A stretch of DNA of 64,000 nt from Candidatus Rokuibacteriota bacterium (GTDB lineage Bacteria; Methylomirabilota; Methylomirabilia; Rokubacteriales; CSP1-6), in contig JACPDG010000066.1 of the NCBI GenBank assembly GCA_016184125.1, positions 1 to 64,000 on the forward strand. Direction: 5' to 3'. Below, one piece after another: positions 18,211-25,941 of this stretch. The notes below the pieces were generated by a model that worked only from the letters and a program-made list of their open reading frames with translations, did not search any database and was not told where the DNA came from. The first letter of the stretch is position 1. Each line of letters starts with the position of its first letter. A program made the position numbers and the translations under genes.

Positions 18211-18492
18211 TCACGCGACCGCGTCGTGACGCAGGATCGGCCCCTCACGACGCTCGGGACCTGCGACGGCGAGCGGGCGAATCCGGCCGCGGACCACATC
18301 GGCGACGGCGTCGAGCGCGGCGCGCAGCTGGGACTCCGAATCGAAGACGGTGACCGCGACGACCTCGTGCTCGCCGGTGCGGACGGTAGTGTAGGAGCGA
18401 ACGCCGGGCTGCGCGCGAAGGCGCTCCGCCACGGCGTTCGCGGCCGTCGTGTCCGACGGATCGTCCCGGTCGTCGAGGCGCCAGATGTTCAC
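18211..18492 (-). CDS. Small ABM-like (ferredoxin-fold) protein
   Basis: About 93 residues from a GTG at 18490-18492; the frame is open further upstream, but there it overlaps the decayed hsp20. The sequence NIWRLDDRDDPSDTTAANAV, then AERLRAQPGVRSYTTVRTGE and HEVVAVTVFDSESQLRAALD, has the beta-alpha-beta pattern of ABM/dimeric alpha-beta barrel proteins, which include haem-degrading and quinol mono-oxygenases and many proteins of unknown role. Catalytic function cannot be assigned. The start is uncertain because no ATG is in frame. It ends against repeat copy 2. Confidence 0.5.
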   Translation of the reverse strand: MNIWRLDDRDDPSDTTAANAVAERLRAQPGVRSYTTVRTGEHEVVAVTVFDSESQLRAALDAVADVVRGRIRPLAVAGPERREGPILRHDAVA

Positions 18493-18522
18493 GTGTGCAT
18501 ACCCGCTGACCGCCCGCGGCTC

Positions 18523-18890
18523 CGTCGTGGTCGGCAGTGAGCGCGCCGCCCGCGCGCGTGTGCTTCCCTCGGCGATGGTCCGCGGTCGTCGCAGGCACGA
18601 TGTCGCGTCCGACGTGGCCGACGTGCTCGCCGCGGGTCGCGTCGATCGCATCGAGCCGGATCTTGCCGGGCCCCGGGCTCGCGGCGCCCCCCAGCTTCGG
18701 CATGGAGAGGACGAGGACGCCGTTGTCGTATGTGGCGTTCACGAGACGCGGGTCGACCGGCTCGAGCAGCGCCACCTCGCGCCGGTACGGCCCGAGCGTC
18801 CACTCGCTGATGAGCAGGTTCCGGTCGTGCTGGTGCGGGCCACGCTGCCGCCCGTGGAGCGTGACGCGACGGCCGCTACCGTGTAACGGC
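18523..18890 (-). pseudogene. Truncated small heat-shock protein (Hsp20) fragment
   Basis: The minus-strand frame reads GRRVTLHGRQRGPHQHDRNL, then LLISEWTLGPYRREVALLEP and NATYDNGVLVLSMPKLGG, which is the C-terminal half of an alpha-crystallin domain including its VLVLSMPK end strand. The N-terminal half and a start codon are missing: the frame runs back into the tRNA-Cys region only ten bases away. A C-terminal tail (KIRLDAIDATRGEHVGHVG) follows and then runs into the ABM-like ORF. I read this as a gene cut by recombination at the tRNA. A GTG at 18775 could still give a short product. Confidence 0.65.
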
Positions 18891-18900
18891 CTGGAAGGTT

Positions 18901-18976
18901 TGGAGGCGGCGGGCGGATTCGAACCGCCGCATAACGGATTTGCAGTCCGCTCCCTTAACCACTTGGGTACGCCGCC
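18901..18976 (-). tRNA. tRNA-Cys (anticodon GCA)
   Basis: On the minus strand the acceptor GGCGGCG pairs with CGCCGCC, then T and an encoded CCA (18901-18903). The anticodon loop CTGCAAA carries GCA. D-arm CCAAGTGGTTAAGG and T-arm GGCGGTTCGAATCCGCC are regular. Confidence 0.95.
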
Positions 18977-19004
18977 GCCGAAGCGGAAGACCGATGCGAG
19001 GAAC

Positions 19005-19079
<75 letters not shown>

Positions 19080-19135
19080 TCGCCCCGGTTACTCTAGCAC
19101 GGCGTCGGAAAATCGCAAGGTTGCCGACGGTGCAA

Positions 19136-19595
19136 TCACTCCTCCTTCACGAGCTGCTCGAACGGCGTCGGGTCCATCTCGAACCGGTTCTCCCGAAGCT
19201 GCGTGCGCAGCGCCTCGGCCTCCGCGACGGTGATGACCCCCGTCCGGATCGCGGTCAGCAGCGCGCCGAGTGTGTTCAGCAGGTAGTCCCCCCGAGCCGG
19301 GCGAACAGCTCGCGCCGGAACCGTCGCTTCTCGTCGGCAGCGATCACCCACCGCCGGCTGACAGCGACTGCCAGAGAGGCCGACTTCCCGTCTCCGAGGA
19401 ACCGGCGGAACTCGTCGTAGAGCCGGAGCTCGCCGCTGATCGTCGTGCCGGACCTCCGCTCTCACGTGGTTGAACTAGGTGGAAGCGCAGGCCGGGGAGC
19501 TTACCGAGGATGTCCATGCGGTCGACAACGAGGAAGTTGATGAGGAAGCTCGCATCGGCAACGACGAGCAGGCGTCCGTCGGCATCCCGCTCCAC
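19136..19595 (-). pseudogene. Frameshifted PIN-like toxin gene
   Basis: The first frame starts (GTG, 19595) with DADGRLLVVADASFLINFLV, then VDRMDILGKLPGLRFHLV, which resembles the N-terminal strand and first acidic residue of PIN-domain ribonucleases. Continuity is then lost over 19290-19480. The second frame ends with DYLLNTLGALLTAIRTGVIT, then VAEAEALRTQLRENRFEM and FEQLVKEE, a credible C-terminus for the same protein. At least one frameshift and probably a deletion separate the two halves. The gene starts three bases after the ImmA/IrrE-like ORF, as in known two-gene modules. The product should be inactive. Confidence 0.6.
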
Positions 19596-19598
19596 GCC

Positions 19599-20147
19599 TC
19601 ACGCCCGCGGGACATAGGCCCGCCGCCCCTTCGGCCCCTTCTCGGGCTCCCGCTCGACCGTCGCGAGTAGCACGTTGAACTCACCCGGCTGAACCTGGGC
19701 CAGGTCGCAGAGCTCCCTCAGCTTGGCCCGGCTGATGACTTCCCGGCGGAGTGCTTCGACGGCGAGCAGCACGAGCTGATGCCGGAACGGCTTGTGCCCA
19801 GGCGCCTTCACGTCGGGCTCCGGGCCCAGGAAGCGCATGATGCTCGCGCCAGCCTCCTTCTGTTCGGCGAGCCCGGCCCGCTCCTCCTCGGTGACGAGCT
19901 TGAGGTTCAGCAGCCGGCAAAGCGCCGTCTCGTAGCTCACGCCGAGGTGATGGGCGAGGTGCGCAACGTCGTACACCTGGACGTCCTGCGAGTGGGCTTC
20001 GCGGCGGCGCTGCCCCTCTACCACCGCGGTCTCGTCGTACGCGCGGAGCTGGCTCCGGCTCTGTTCGCCCTTGCCCAGCCGCCGGACGAAGGCGCGGACG
20101 CCCCCCTCTGGCATCAGGAAAGCCGCAGCGAAGGCGTTGGCCCGCAC
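19599..20147 (-). pseudogene. Truncated ImmA/IrrE-family metallopeptidase-like protein
   Basis: 182 codons from a GTG at 20145-20147. It opens with MRANAFAAAFLMPEGGVRAF, the block that in ImmA/IrrE peptidases comes after the HExxH zinc site (the third ligand region). After a linker come VYDVAHLAHHLGVSYETALC, the usual helical segment, and a C-terminal extension ending in AYVPRA. The N-terminal Xre helix-turn-helix and the HExxH motif are absent and the upstream frame is closed. The intact family cleaves or controls a repressor or partner toxin; here only the regulatory half remains, paired with a broken PIN gene. Confidence 0.6.
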
Positions 20148-20286
20148 CTCGAACAGCTGCGGCGGCTGACACGATTCTCGCGAGCGTCGAGGGCGTGAAG
20201 AGGGCGGCGGCGTGAACTTGCCGACTCGTCGCTCCCTCGCCTACCCTTTCACGAAGTCGGTCCATCCCCGTCAACCAGGAGCCGTT

Positions 20287-20529
20287 ATGCCCGTAAATGT
20301 CACCGCGATTCTCAGGACGGCGCTTCACCAGCTCGAGACCGAACGGCATCGGGTCGACCGTCAGATGGGCGCCCTCAGGGCAGCCCCGGACAGCAGCGTG
20401 CCGCAGAAGTCCTCACGTCGGCGCCGGCCGATGAGCGCTGCGGCGCGACGAGCTCTGAGCCGGCGCATGAAGGCGTACTGGGCGAAACGGAAGGCGGAGA
20501 AGTCGAAGGCGGCGAAGAAGGCCAGTTGA
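20287..20529 (+). CDS. Small basic hypothetical protein
   Basis: 80 residues. ATG at 20287 has a clear site (AGGAG, seven bases upstream). The N-terminal half forms a coiled-coil-like helix (AILRTALHQLETERHRVDRQ). The C-terminal half is strongly basic, with the motif AARRALSRRMKAYWAKRKAE, then KSKAAKKAS. The motif 'A..R.A.S.RMKAYWAKRK' occurs widely in short bacterial proteins of unknown function, often in accessory regions. The charge suggests nucleic-acid binding. It stands alone, facing away from the decayed ImmA/IrrE module. Confidence 0.65.
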   Translation: MPVNVTAILRTALHQLETERHRVDRQMGALRAAPDSSVPQKSSRRRRPMSAAARRALSRRMKAYWAKRKAEKSKAAKKAS

Positions 20530-20593
20530 CCGCGCGACCCGCCGTGACGCCTTTCGGCAGACGGTTGCCAGTGCGAGGGCACGTTCCGGATGT

Positions 20594-20743
20594 TCAGAGG
20601 CCCAGCTCCCGACCCAGGATCCGGGTGACGAAGCGCTCGCCGTACGTCTTGCTCGCGACGAGCGCCCTGATCCGATCGCGCACCTCCTCTGTACGTCCCG
20701 GCTTCTCCGCCGGCTTCATCGTGTTCGCGTAAGCGGCCCACAC
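20594..20743 (-). CDS. Very small hypothetical protein
   Basis: About 49 codons from GTG 20743, or 41 from ATG 20719. It reads VWAAYANTMKPAEKPGRTEE, then VRDRIRALVASKTYGERFVT and RILGRELGL. The alternating acidic/basic helical pattern and low-Arg codon choice make it more protein-like than the long overlapping ORF that includes it. An AGGAGGG lies some 20 bases upstream of the GTG. Function unknown. It is divergent from the antitoxin-like gene at 20816. Confidence 0.4.
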   Translation of the reverse strand: MWAAYANTMKPAEKPGRTEEVRDRIRALVASKTYGERFVTRILGRELGL

Positions 20744-20815
20744 GTCGGCGCCCGTGACTCTCGCCCTCCTGCGGGCTTGAGCCCTATAGCAAATATATGG
20801 CACAATTTCGTCATC

Positions 20816-21511
20816 ATGAAGGTTGCGCTCGTCCAGCATCTCCCGAAGATCTCGCGGCAGCTCGAGGCGGCGGGCCACGAGGTGCACGAGGTGAGCCTCG
20901 GGCCCCGGGCACGCACGCGGGCAGGCCAGTTCCACGTGGTCGTCATGTCCGGCGCGGCGGCCAGGGGCACGCGCGCAAGGATCGCGAAGCTCAAAGCGAC
21001 GTTCCCCGACACCCCGTGCGTCTTGGCCTCTGACCGCCTCACCGGCAAGGCCGCGGCCGACGCGATCGCGGCTGGCGCGCTGCTCACGACCATCCGCTCG
21101 GTCCCCAAGACGCTCGCGGCATTGGCGCGACTCGTGCCGCCGGCCTTGCCGGGCCTTCGCGGCTATGTCGCCCCAGAGCTCCACGACCCCCAGACTGGAC
21201 GTCTCGACGCCGGGCGCGTGGCCAGCGCCCTGGGCCTCAGTCTGTCCGCCCTGGCCAAGCCGATCGGCGTGACGCCCTCGGCCCTCTCGAGGCGCCCCAC
21301 CGCCCGCGCAGCCCAGCCGGGGCTGCGCGAGATCGAGTTCGTGTGGGCCGCCCTGCGGACCGAGTTCGGCTCCGACCAGGCGGCACGCGCATGGCTCAAC
21401 GCGCCGCACCCCGACCTCGCTGGCCGGGCGCCGATCACCCTCCTGACGGAAGGGTCGGCCACCGCCCTCGCCGATTACCTGAGAAGCGCGCTCGCCGGCC
21501 AGCCGTCCTGA
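20816..21511 (+). CDS. MbcA/ParS/Xre-type antitoxin-like protein with long N-terminal extension
   Basis: 231 residues from ATG 20816. The C-terminal ~65 residues (LREIEFVWAALRTEFGSDQA, then RAWLNAPHPDLAGRAPITLL) are the DUF2384 / MbcA-ParS-Xre toxin-binding domain, preceded by a helical region (SALGLSLSALAKPIGVTPSA) of the helix-turn-helix type. The N-terminal ~110 residues are unusual: MKVALVQHLPKISRQLEAAG and a Rossmann-like VVVMSGAAARGTRARIAKLK resemble a receiver-like or nucleotide-binding fold rather than a known antitoxin part. The stop overlaps the next start (TGATG), so this gene and the RES fragment are translationally coupled. It would neutralise and autoregulate the RES partner. 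Confidence 0.75.
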   Translation: MKVALVQHLPKISRQLEAAGHEVHEVSLGPRARTRAGQFHVVVMSGAAARGTRARIAKLKATFPDTPCVLASDRLTGKAAADAIAAGALLTTIRSVPKTLAALARLVPPALPGLRGYVAPELHDPQTGRLDAGRVASALGLSLSALAKPIGVTPSALSRRPTARAAQPGLREIEFVWAALRTEFGSDQAARAWLNAPHPDLAGRAPITLLTEGSATALADYLRSALAGQPS

Positions 21512-21750
21512 TGCGGGCGGAGCTCGAGCTCCGCCGGGCGCTCGAGCGAGCGCCGCTGGTGGAGCGAACTGGACCGCTCCATCGCTTGGCGCGGCTCGGG
21601 TACCTCCTGGATCGGCTGCTCCGGACCCGGACTCTCGGCGCGCTGGACGCAATCGGCTCGCTCCGTGAGGGCGGCCGGTTCAATCTCAAAGCGAGATTCG
21701 AGGTCGCGTGCGGTCCCGACCGCTTCCGTGGTGAGCAGCTCGGGCCGTGA
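21511..21750 (+). pseudogene. N-terminal fragment of a RES-domain toxin
   Basis: 79 codons, overlapping the antitoxin stop by one base. ELELRRALERAPLVERTGPL, then HRLARLGYLLDRLL and GGRFNLKARFEV match the beginning of RES-domain proteins (NAD+-degrading or ADP-ribosylating toxins), in which an R.GGRFN-like block lies near the N-terminus. Intact RES toxins are around 150-200 residues with a conserved Glu and Ser further on; these are missing. The fragment ends in TGA at 21750 followed by unrelated sequence. The toxin is therefore probably dead while its antitoxin gene is intact. Confidence 0.6.
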
Positions 21751-21899
21751 ATCCCACGAAAGGCCGTCGGAGAGGAGCCAACGACGCGCCGAGATCCCGA
21801 CGATTCGTTACGCGCCGTCCGGGCGCGACGACAAGAAGGACACGGATTCCCGGGAAGGACCGGGAGGGGAGCGCCTCGGTGACCCGCCGAGCGCGCGGT

Positions 21900-22091
21900 C
21901 TACACGCGTCTCTCGGGACCGGTCGGATCTGTCCTGACGTACAGGGTGCCCGGTTCCTTCGCGCCGCACTTCGGGCAGTAAGGGTGCTTTCTCGCATCCT
22001 CGTCGCCGGGCAGGTAGAAGACGAGTCCCGCGCGGCAGTGGCGGCAGAGTTCGATCTGTTCGGGTAGCCCTGCGCTCGTCGTCGCCATCAT
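21900..22091 (-). CDS. Small zinc-ribbon protein downstream of a cobalamin riboswitch
   Basis: 63 residues starting MMATTSAGLPEQIELCRHCR. Two CxxC knuckles (CRHC and CPKC, about 22 residues apart) make a zinc ribbon, with the segment PGDEDARKHPYCPKCGAKEP between and around them. A GGGAGG site precedes the start. The ATG overlaps the stop of a 35-codon leader ORF (ATGA), and a cobalamin riboswitch lies upstream on the same strand, so expression is probably repressed by B12. Small zinc ribbons can serve as adaptor domains, for example in radical SAM or redox systems, but no function can be named here. Confidence 0.6.
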   Translation of the reverse strand: MMATTSAGLPEQIELCRHCRAGLVFYLPGDEDARKHPYCPKCGAKEPGTLYVRTDPTGPERRV

Positions 22092-22195
22092 GCGCCTCCC
22101 TGGCCTTCGATCCTGCGGGGTTGATTTGGCCGTGACCGGTCGAGGCGGCGAGGCGCGCACGGGCTCCGCTGAGCGCCGAAGAGAAGTGTCGCCAT
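22088..22195 (-). CDS. 35-codon leader ORF between riboswitch and zinc-ribbon gene
   Basis: ATG at 22193-22195 sits six bases after a strong GGGAGGA site. The product begins MATLLFGAQRSPCAPRRLDR and stops in TGA that overlaps the zinc-ribbon start. The first few residues are hydrophobic, the rest is basic and proline-rich. The ribosome site lies about 30 bases after the riboswitch, where B12-dependent masking could act. It may be a true leader peptide, or the residue of a larger B12-regulated gene. Confidence 0.4.
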   Translation of the reverse strand: MATLLFGAQRSPCAPRRLDRSRPNQPRRIEGQGGA

Positions 22196-22237
22196 CCGGA
22201 TCCTCCCTCGAAGACCACGGCGTTTTAGCATGCGCGC

Positions 22238-22405
22238 CCGGGCCGGTCTCCTGGCTCTCGGATCGTCCTACTCCCCGCGCCTTCCCGGCCTCGCGGCCAG
22301 TGGCTCTTCGCGGGTTTCGTCCCCGATCACAGTGACGGGGTCGCGGCGGATTCGCACCGCCTTCCCTGGGCCCTCATGGGCACCGCGGGCGCGCTTCACC
22401 ACGGG
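22238..22405 (-). ncRNA. Cobalamin riboswitch
   Basis: Read on the minus strand: CCAGGGAAGGCGGTGCGAAT, then CCGCCGCGACCCCGTCACTG, GAAGAGCCACTGGC (the B12 box), a GGGAAGGCG stem and the closing GAGAGCCAGGAGACCGGC. These are the standard blocks of the cobalamin element in normal order. It points toward the 35-codon ORF and the zinc-ribbon gene, not toward a cobalamin synthesis or transport gene. Confidence 0.9.
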
Positions 22406-22523
22406 GGAAGCTAGCAGACGCGACGACTGATCGCAACCGGCGACGCCCGCGCTTGCCCGAAGTCGAACCGGAAACCTGCCGAAGCTCCCGCAGGCGAACG
22501 AGCATCCGGCGGGTGCCGCGAGC

Positions 22524-22670
22524 ATGTTCCGGCTGATGGACATGCGCCTCTGGCTCGAGAAAGCCGAGGCCGAGATCGCGGCGGTGCCGCTGTCGTCGCT
22601 GATCTCACTCCACCTCGAGCGTCGCGACGACACCCGCGTGGTCCGCCGCCGGAGGGCCTCGCCGCGGTGA
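22524..22670 (+). CDS. Possible very small hypothetical protein
   Basis: 48 codons from ATG 22524, with MFRLMDMRLWLEKAEAEIAA, then VPLSSLISLHLERRDD and a basic end. The amphipathic composition, with Met, Phe, Trp and Leu in place of Arg/Gly/Pro, stands out from shadow frames. The same frame is open and protein-like before the ATG (LPKLPQANEHPAGAAS), so it could be the 3' remnant of a longer gene lost beside the riboswitch. No family recognised. Confidence 0.35.
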   Translation: MFRLMDMRLWLEKAEAEIAAVPLSSLISLHLERRDDTRVVRRRRASPR

Positions 22671-22735
22671 TCGGGCACGCCGTCGGCCTGTTCCTCCCGA
22701 GGATGACCAGCCGTCCGGCGCCGCGCGCCAACCCC

Positions 22736-23749
22736 TCACGACGCCGCCGGCGGTATCGTCACGTCGCGCAGCGCCGCCGCGGCGTCCTCCGGTGGCACCG
22801 GGTTGATGAAGAAGCCCGAGCCCCACTCGTACCCGGCGACGCGCGCGAGCTTCGGGATGATCTCCAGGTGCCAGTGGAACTGCTCCGACGCGGGCTCGCG
22901 CAGCGGCGCGGTGTGGAGCATGTAGTTGAAGGGCGGATCGCCGAGCAGCACGCCGAGCCGCTGGAGGAAGTCGTTCAGGACGACCGCGAGGCCCCGCAGC
23001 TCGTCGACCTCGGAGTCCTCGAAGGCCGCGCGGTGCCGCGTCGGCAGGATCCAGGTCTCGAAGGGAAACCGGGGCGCGAACGGCGCCACGACCGTGAAGC
23101 CGTGCGCTTCCATCACGAGGCGCCGGCGGTCGCGCCGCTCCTGCCGCAGGACGTCGCACCACACGCACCGCTCCTTGAGCTCGAAGTACCGGGCGGAGCC
23201 GGCGAGCTCCTCCTGCACCATCACCGGGATGATGGGCGTGGCGATGAGCTGCGAGTGCGGGTGCTCGAGCGAGGCGCCGGCCGCCTCGCCGTGGTTCTTG
23301 AAGATGAGCACGTACTCGAGCCGCGGGTCCTTCTTGAGGTCGCGCACGCGCTCGCGGTACGCGATCAGGACCTCGGCGACGGCGTCGACCGGCAAGGTGG
23401 CGAGCGAGGCGGCGTGGTCCGGGGTCTCGATGACGACCTCGTGGGCGCCGACGCCGTTCATGCGGTCGTACAGCCCCTCGCCGGTCGGCTCGAGGTCGCC
23501 CTCGACGCGCAGCGCAGGGAACTTGTTGGAGACGACGCGGTACCTCCATCCCGGCATGTTCGCGCCCAGTCCCGCGGCCCGGCTCGCGATGATCTCGGGC
23601 GGCGTCTTGTCCTCGTTGCCCTCGCAGAAGACACAGTTCGACGCGCGCGGCCGGACCGGATCCGGCGCGAAGTCGCTCGGGCGACGTGCCCGCTCGGTGG
23701 AGATGATGACCCAGCGGCCGACCACCGGATCCTTGCGAAGCTCAGGCAC
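22736..23749 (-). CDS. galT: Galactose-1-phosphate uridylyltransferase
   Basis: 337 residues. The HIT-superfamily active site is LEHPHSQLIATP (HPHxQ, whose second His takes the UMP). Zinc ligands are suggested by NCVFCEG (residues ~38-44) and CVWCDVL, and the second catalytic half by EQFHWHLEIIPKL. NKFPALRV is also typical. The enzyme swaps UMP between UDP-glucose and galactose-1-phosphate; in bacteria lacking the rest of the Leloir pathway it may instead supply sugar nucleotides for the envelope. It starts three bases after gpsA ends, so it is last in the pgsA-plsY-gpsA-galT operon. Confidence 0.92.
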   Translation of the reverse strand: MPELRKDPVVGRWVIISTERARRPSDFAPDPVRPRASNCVFCEGNEDKTPPEIIASRAAGLGANMPGWRYRVVSNKFPALRVEGDLEPTGEGLYDRMNGVGAHEVVIETPDHAASLATLPVDAVAEVLIAYRERVRDLKKDPRLEYVLIFKNHGEAAGASLEHPHSQLIATPIIPVMVQEELAGSARYFELKERCVWCDVLRQERRDRRRLVMEAHGFTVVAPFAPRFPFETWILPTRHRAAFEDSEVDELRGLAVVLNDFLQRLGVLLGDPPFNYMLHTAPLREPASEQFHWHLEIIPKLARVAGYEWGSGFFINPVPPEDAAAALRDVTIPPAAS

Positions 23750-23752
23750 CCC

Positions 23753-24739
23753 TCAGTCCTCCCGGGCCCACGGCCGGTCCAGCAACGCATCGAGCGCAGC
23801 GCGCGCGCGCTTGCCGTCGAACAGCACCGCGGCCACCTCCCCGGCGATCGGGAGCGTCACATCGTGGCGCCGTGCCAGCACGAGGGCGCTGCGGACGGTT
23901 CGCACGCCCTCCGCGATCATCCTGGTCCCTCGCTCGACCTCGGCGAGCGTCGCGCCCCGAGCCAGGGCCACGCCGAGCGCGTGGTTGCGCGAGAGCGTGC
24001 CCGTGCACGTGAGCACGAGGTCGCCGAGGCCGGCGAGCCCCGCGAGCGTCGCGCGCAAGCCGCCCAGCGCGACCGCGAGCCGGGTGATCTCCGCGAGCCC
24101 GCGGGTGATCAGGGCGGCGCGCGCGTTCTCGCCGAGGCCGAGGCCGTCCGCGAGCCCGGTGGCGACCGCGATGACGTTCTTCAGCGCGCCGCCCGTCTCG
24201 ACCCCCACGACGTCGCGGTTCGTGTAGAGCCTGAGCTCGCGGGATCCGAGCGTTCGCTGGAGCTCGACGCCGAGGCCGTCGTCGGTGGTCGCGATCACGG
24301 CGGCCGTCGGCAGCGCGGACGCGACTTCCTTCGCGAACGTCGGGCCGGAGAGCGCCGCGATGCGAGCCGCGGGGAATCGCTCTTCGAGCACCTGCGTCAT
24401 CCGCAGGTGACGCTCCGGGTCGAATCCCTTGGTCGCGGACACGATCGCCACGTCCGCGCCCAGGGCCGGCAGGGGCTTCACCGTGGCAGCGAAGAACTCC
24501 GACGGCACGACGACGATGACGACGCCGGCCGCGTGCACCGCCTCCGCTGGATCACGCGAGGCGCCGAGCCCGGACGGCAGCTCGACGTCCGGCAGGTACC
24601 ACGGGTTCCGGCGCCCCGTCGTGATGCCCTCGACGACCTCCGCCTCGCGCGCCCACAGCGTCACGCTCGCTCCCGACCGGGCGAGGTGCACGCCGAGCGC
24701 CGTGCCCCAGCTGCCTCCTCCGATCACCCCGATCTTCAT
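23753..24739 (-). CDS. gpsA: Glycerol-3-phosphate dehydrogenase [NAD(P)+]
   Basis: Reduces dihydroxyacetone phosphate to sn-glycerol-3-phosphate for phospholipid synthesis. The Rossmann motif GVIGGGSWGTALG starts at residue 4, and the catalytic Lys lies in VETGGALKNVIAVATGLADG. LAGLGDLVLTCTGTLSRN is the conserved C-terminal block. 328 residues from ATG 24739; the longer ORF reading upstream overlaps plsY in another frame and is spurious. The ATG overlaps the plsY stop by four bases. It sits between plsY and galT and supplies the substrate of PlsY and PgsA. Confidence 0.96.
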   Translation of the reverse strand: MKIGVIGGGSWGTALGVHLARSGASVTLWAREAEVVEGITTGRRNPWYLPDVELPSGLGASRDPAEAVHAAGVVIVVVPSEFFAATVKPLPALGADVAIVSATKGFDPERHLRMTQVLEERFPAARIAALSGPTFAKEVASALPTAAVIATTDDGLGVELQRTLGSRELRLYTNRDVVGVETGGALKNVIAVATGLADGLGLGENARAALITRGLAEITRLAVALGGLRATLAGLAGLGDLVLTCTGTLSRNHALGVALARGATLAEVERGTRMIAEGVRTVRSALVLARRHDVTLPIAGEVAAVLFDGKRARAALDALLDRPWARED

Positions 24740-25338
24740 GCCGCCGTCCGGTCGCCGATGCGACGCTCGGTGCCGGCGAGGAGCCGGGCGATGTTCTCGC
24801 GGTGCCGCCACACGATGACCACGGCCACGGCGAGCGCCGCGACCCACCGTGCCGGCACGTGGCTGTAGAGCACGAGCGCCCCCAGTGGCACGGTCGCCGC
24901 CGCGATGACTGACGCGAGCGACGCGTAACGGAACGTGAGCGCGATCACCAGCCACGCGACGGCAGCGGGAAGCGTCGCCCAGGGCACCAGCGACAGCATG
25001 GCGCCAAAGCCGGTGGCGACGCCCTTGCCGCCGCGGAACCGGAGGAACACCGGCCAGCAATTGCCGGCGACGGCAATTGCCGCCGCCGCCGCGGTCGTCG
25101 GCTCATCGCCGGCTGCGATGCCGCGGGCGAGCGCCACGGCGGCGGCGCCCTTCACGATGTCGCCGAGCAGGGTCACCGCGGCGGGCCCCTTGCCCAGTGT
25201 CCGGAGCACGTTCGCGGCCCCGATGTTGCCGCTGCCGTGGCGGCGGATGTCTCCGAGCCCGAGGACGCGCGCCACGACGAACCCCATGGGGATCGCGCCG
25301 ACGAGGTACGCGGCCACCAGCGCCGCGAGCGCGGTCAC
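24736..25338 (-). CDS. plsY: Acyl-phosphate glycerol-3-phosphate acyltransferase
   Basis: Membrane enzyme that makes lysophosphatidic acid from acyl-phosphate and the G3P made by GpsA. 200 residues and about five membrane segments. Family motifs are DIRRHGSGNIGAANVLRTLG, the phosphate-binding FRGGKGVATGFGAML, and the C-terminal WRHRENIARLLAG. The start is a GTG at 25336-25338 that overlaps the pgsA stop (GTGA); it gives the expected short N-terminus before the first membrane helix (LVAAYLVGAIPMGFVVA). Confidence 0.95.
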   Translation of the reverse strand: MTALAALVAAYLVGAIPMGFVVARVLGLGDIRRHGSGNIGAANVLRTLGKGPAAVTLLGDIVKGAAAVALARGIAAGDEPTTAAAAAIAVAGNCWPVFLRFRGGKGVATGFGAMLSLVPWATLPAAVAWLVIALTFRYASLASVIAAATVPLGALVLYSHVPARWVAALAVAVVIVWRHRENIARLLAGTERRIGDRTAA

Positions 25339-25904
25339 GACCAGCGGTCTTGCTCCGGCACGATCGCGCGGAAGTCGGCCTTCGTGAAGAACCGCCAGAA
25401 GTAGTCGATCCCGGACACCACGGTAAGCGCCAGCGCCACCCACAGCACCCCGATCGCCGCCACGTGGAAGGCGGCGGAGCCAACGCCCTTCTCGACGATC
25501 AGCATCGTGATCGCGACGTACTGCCCGACGGTCTTCCACTTCGCGAGCCGGGACGCGGGCACGATCACGCCCACGCCGGCCGCGACGGCCCTGAGCCCGG
25601 TGACCAGCAGCTCCCGGCCGATGATGACGACGACCATCCAGGCCCCGATCTTGTCGATCTGGAGGAGCGACACCAGCGCCGCAGCGACCAGGAGCTTGTC
25701 GGCGATGGGGTCGAGCAGCGTCCCGACGGTGGTGACCTCGTTGCGCCGGCGGGCGAAGTAGCCGTCCGCCCAGTCGGTGATCGCGGCGGCGATGAAGATG
25801 GCCGCCGCGATGAGCGCGTGGACACGCGACGACGAGATCAGGAACACCATGAGGAGTGGCACAGCCACGATACGCGTGACCGTCAGGCCGATCGGCAAGT
25901 TCAC
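25335..25904 (-). CDS. pgsA: CDP-diacylglycerol-glycerol-3-phosphate 3-phosphatidyltransferase
   Basis: 189 residues from GTG 25904 (VNLPIGLTVTRI). The CDP-alcohol phosphotransferase motif D..DG..AR........G...D...D is complete: DWADGYFARR followed by GTLLDPIADKL. About five membrane helices. The enzyme makes phosphatidylglycerol phosphate. The upstream part of the open frame is not conserved. It is first in the pgsA-plsY-gpsA-galT operon and follows comB by 37 bases, so read-through from comB is possible. Confidence 0.95.
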   Translation of the reverse strand: MNLPIGLTVTRIVAVPLLMVFLISSSRVHALIAAAIFIAAAITDWADGYFARRRNEVTTVGTLLDPIADKLLVAAALVSLLQIDKIGAWMVVVIIGRELLVTGLRAVAAGVGVIVPASRLAKWKTVGQYVAITMLIVEKGVGSAAFHVAAIGVLWVALALTVVSGIDYFWRFFTKADFRAIVPEQDRWS

Positions 25905-25941
25905 CGCGACGCTCCCTGGCTGGGACGACTGAGCCGCGTCA

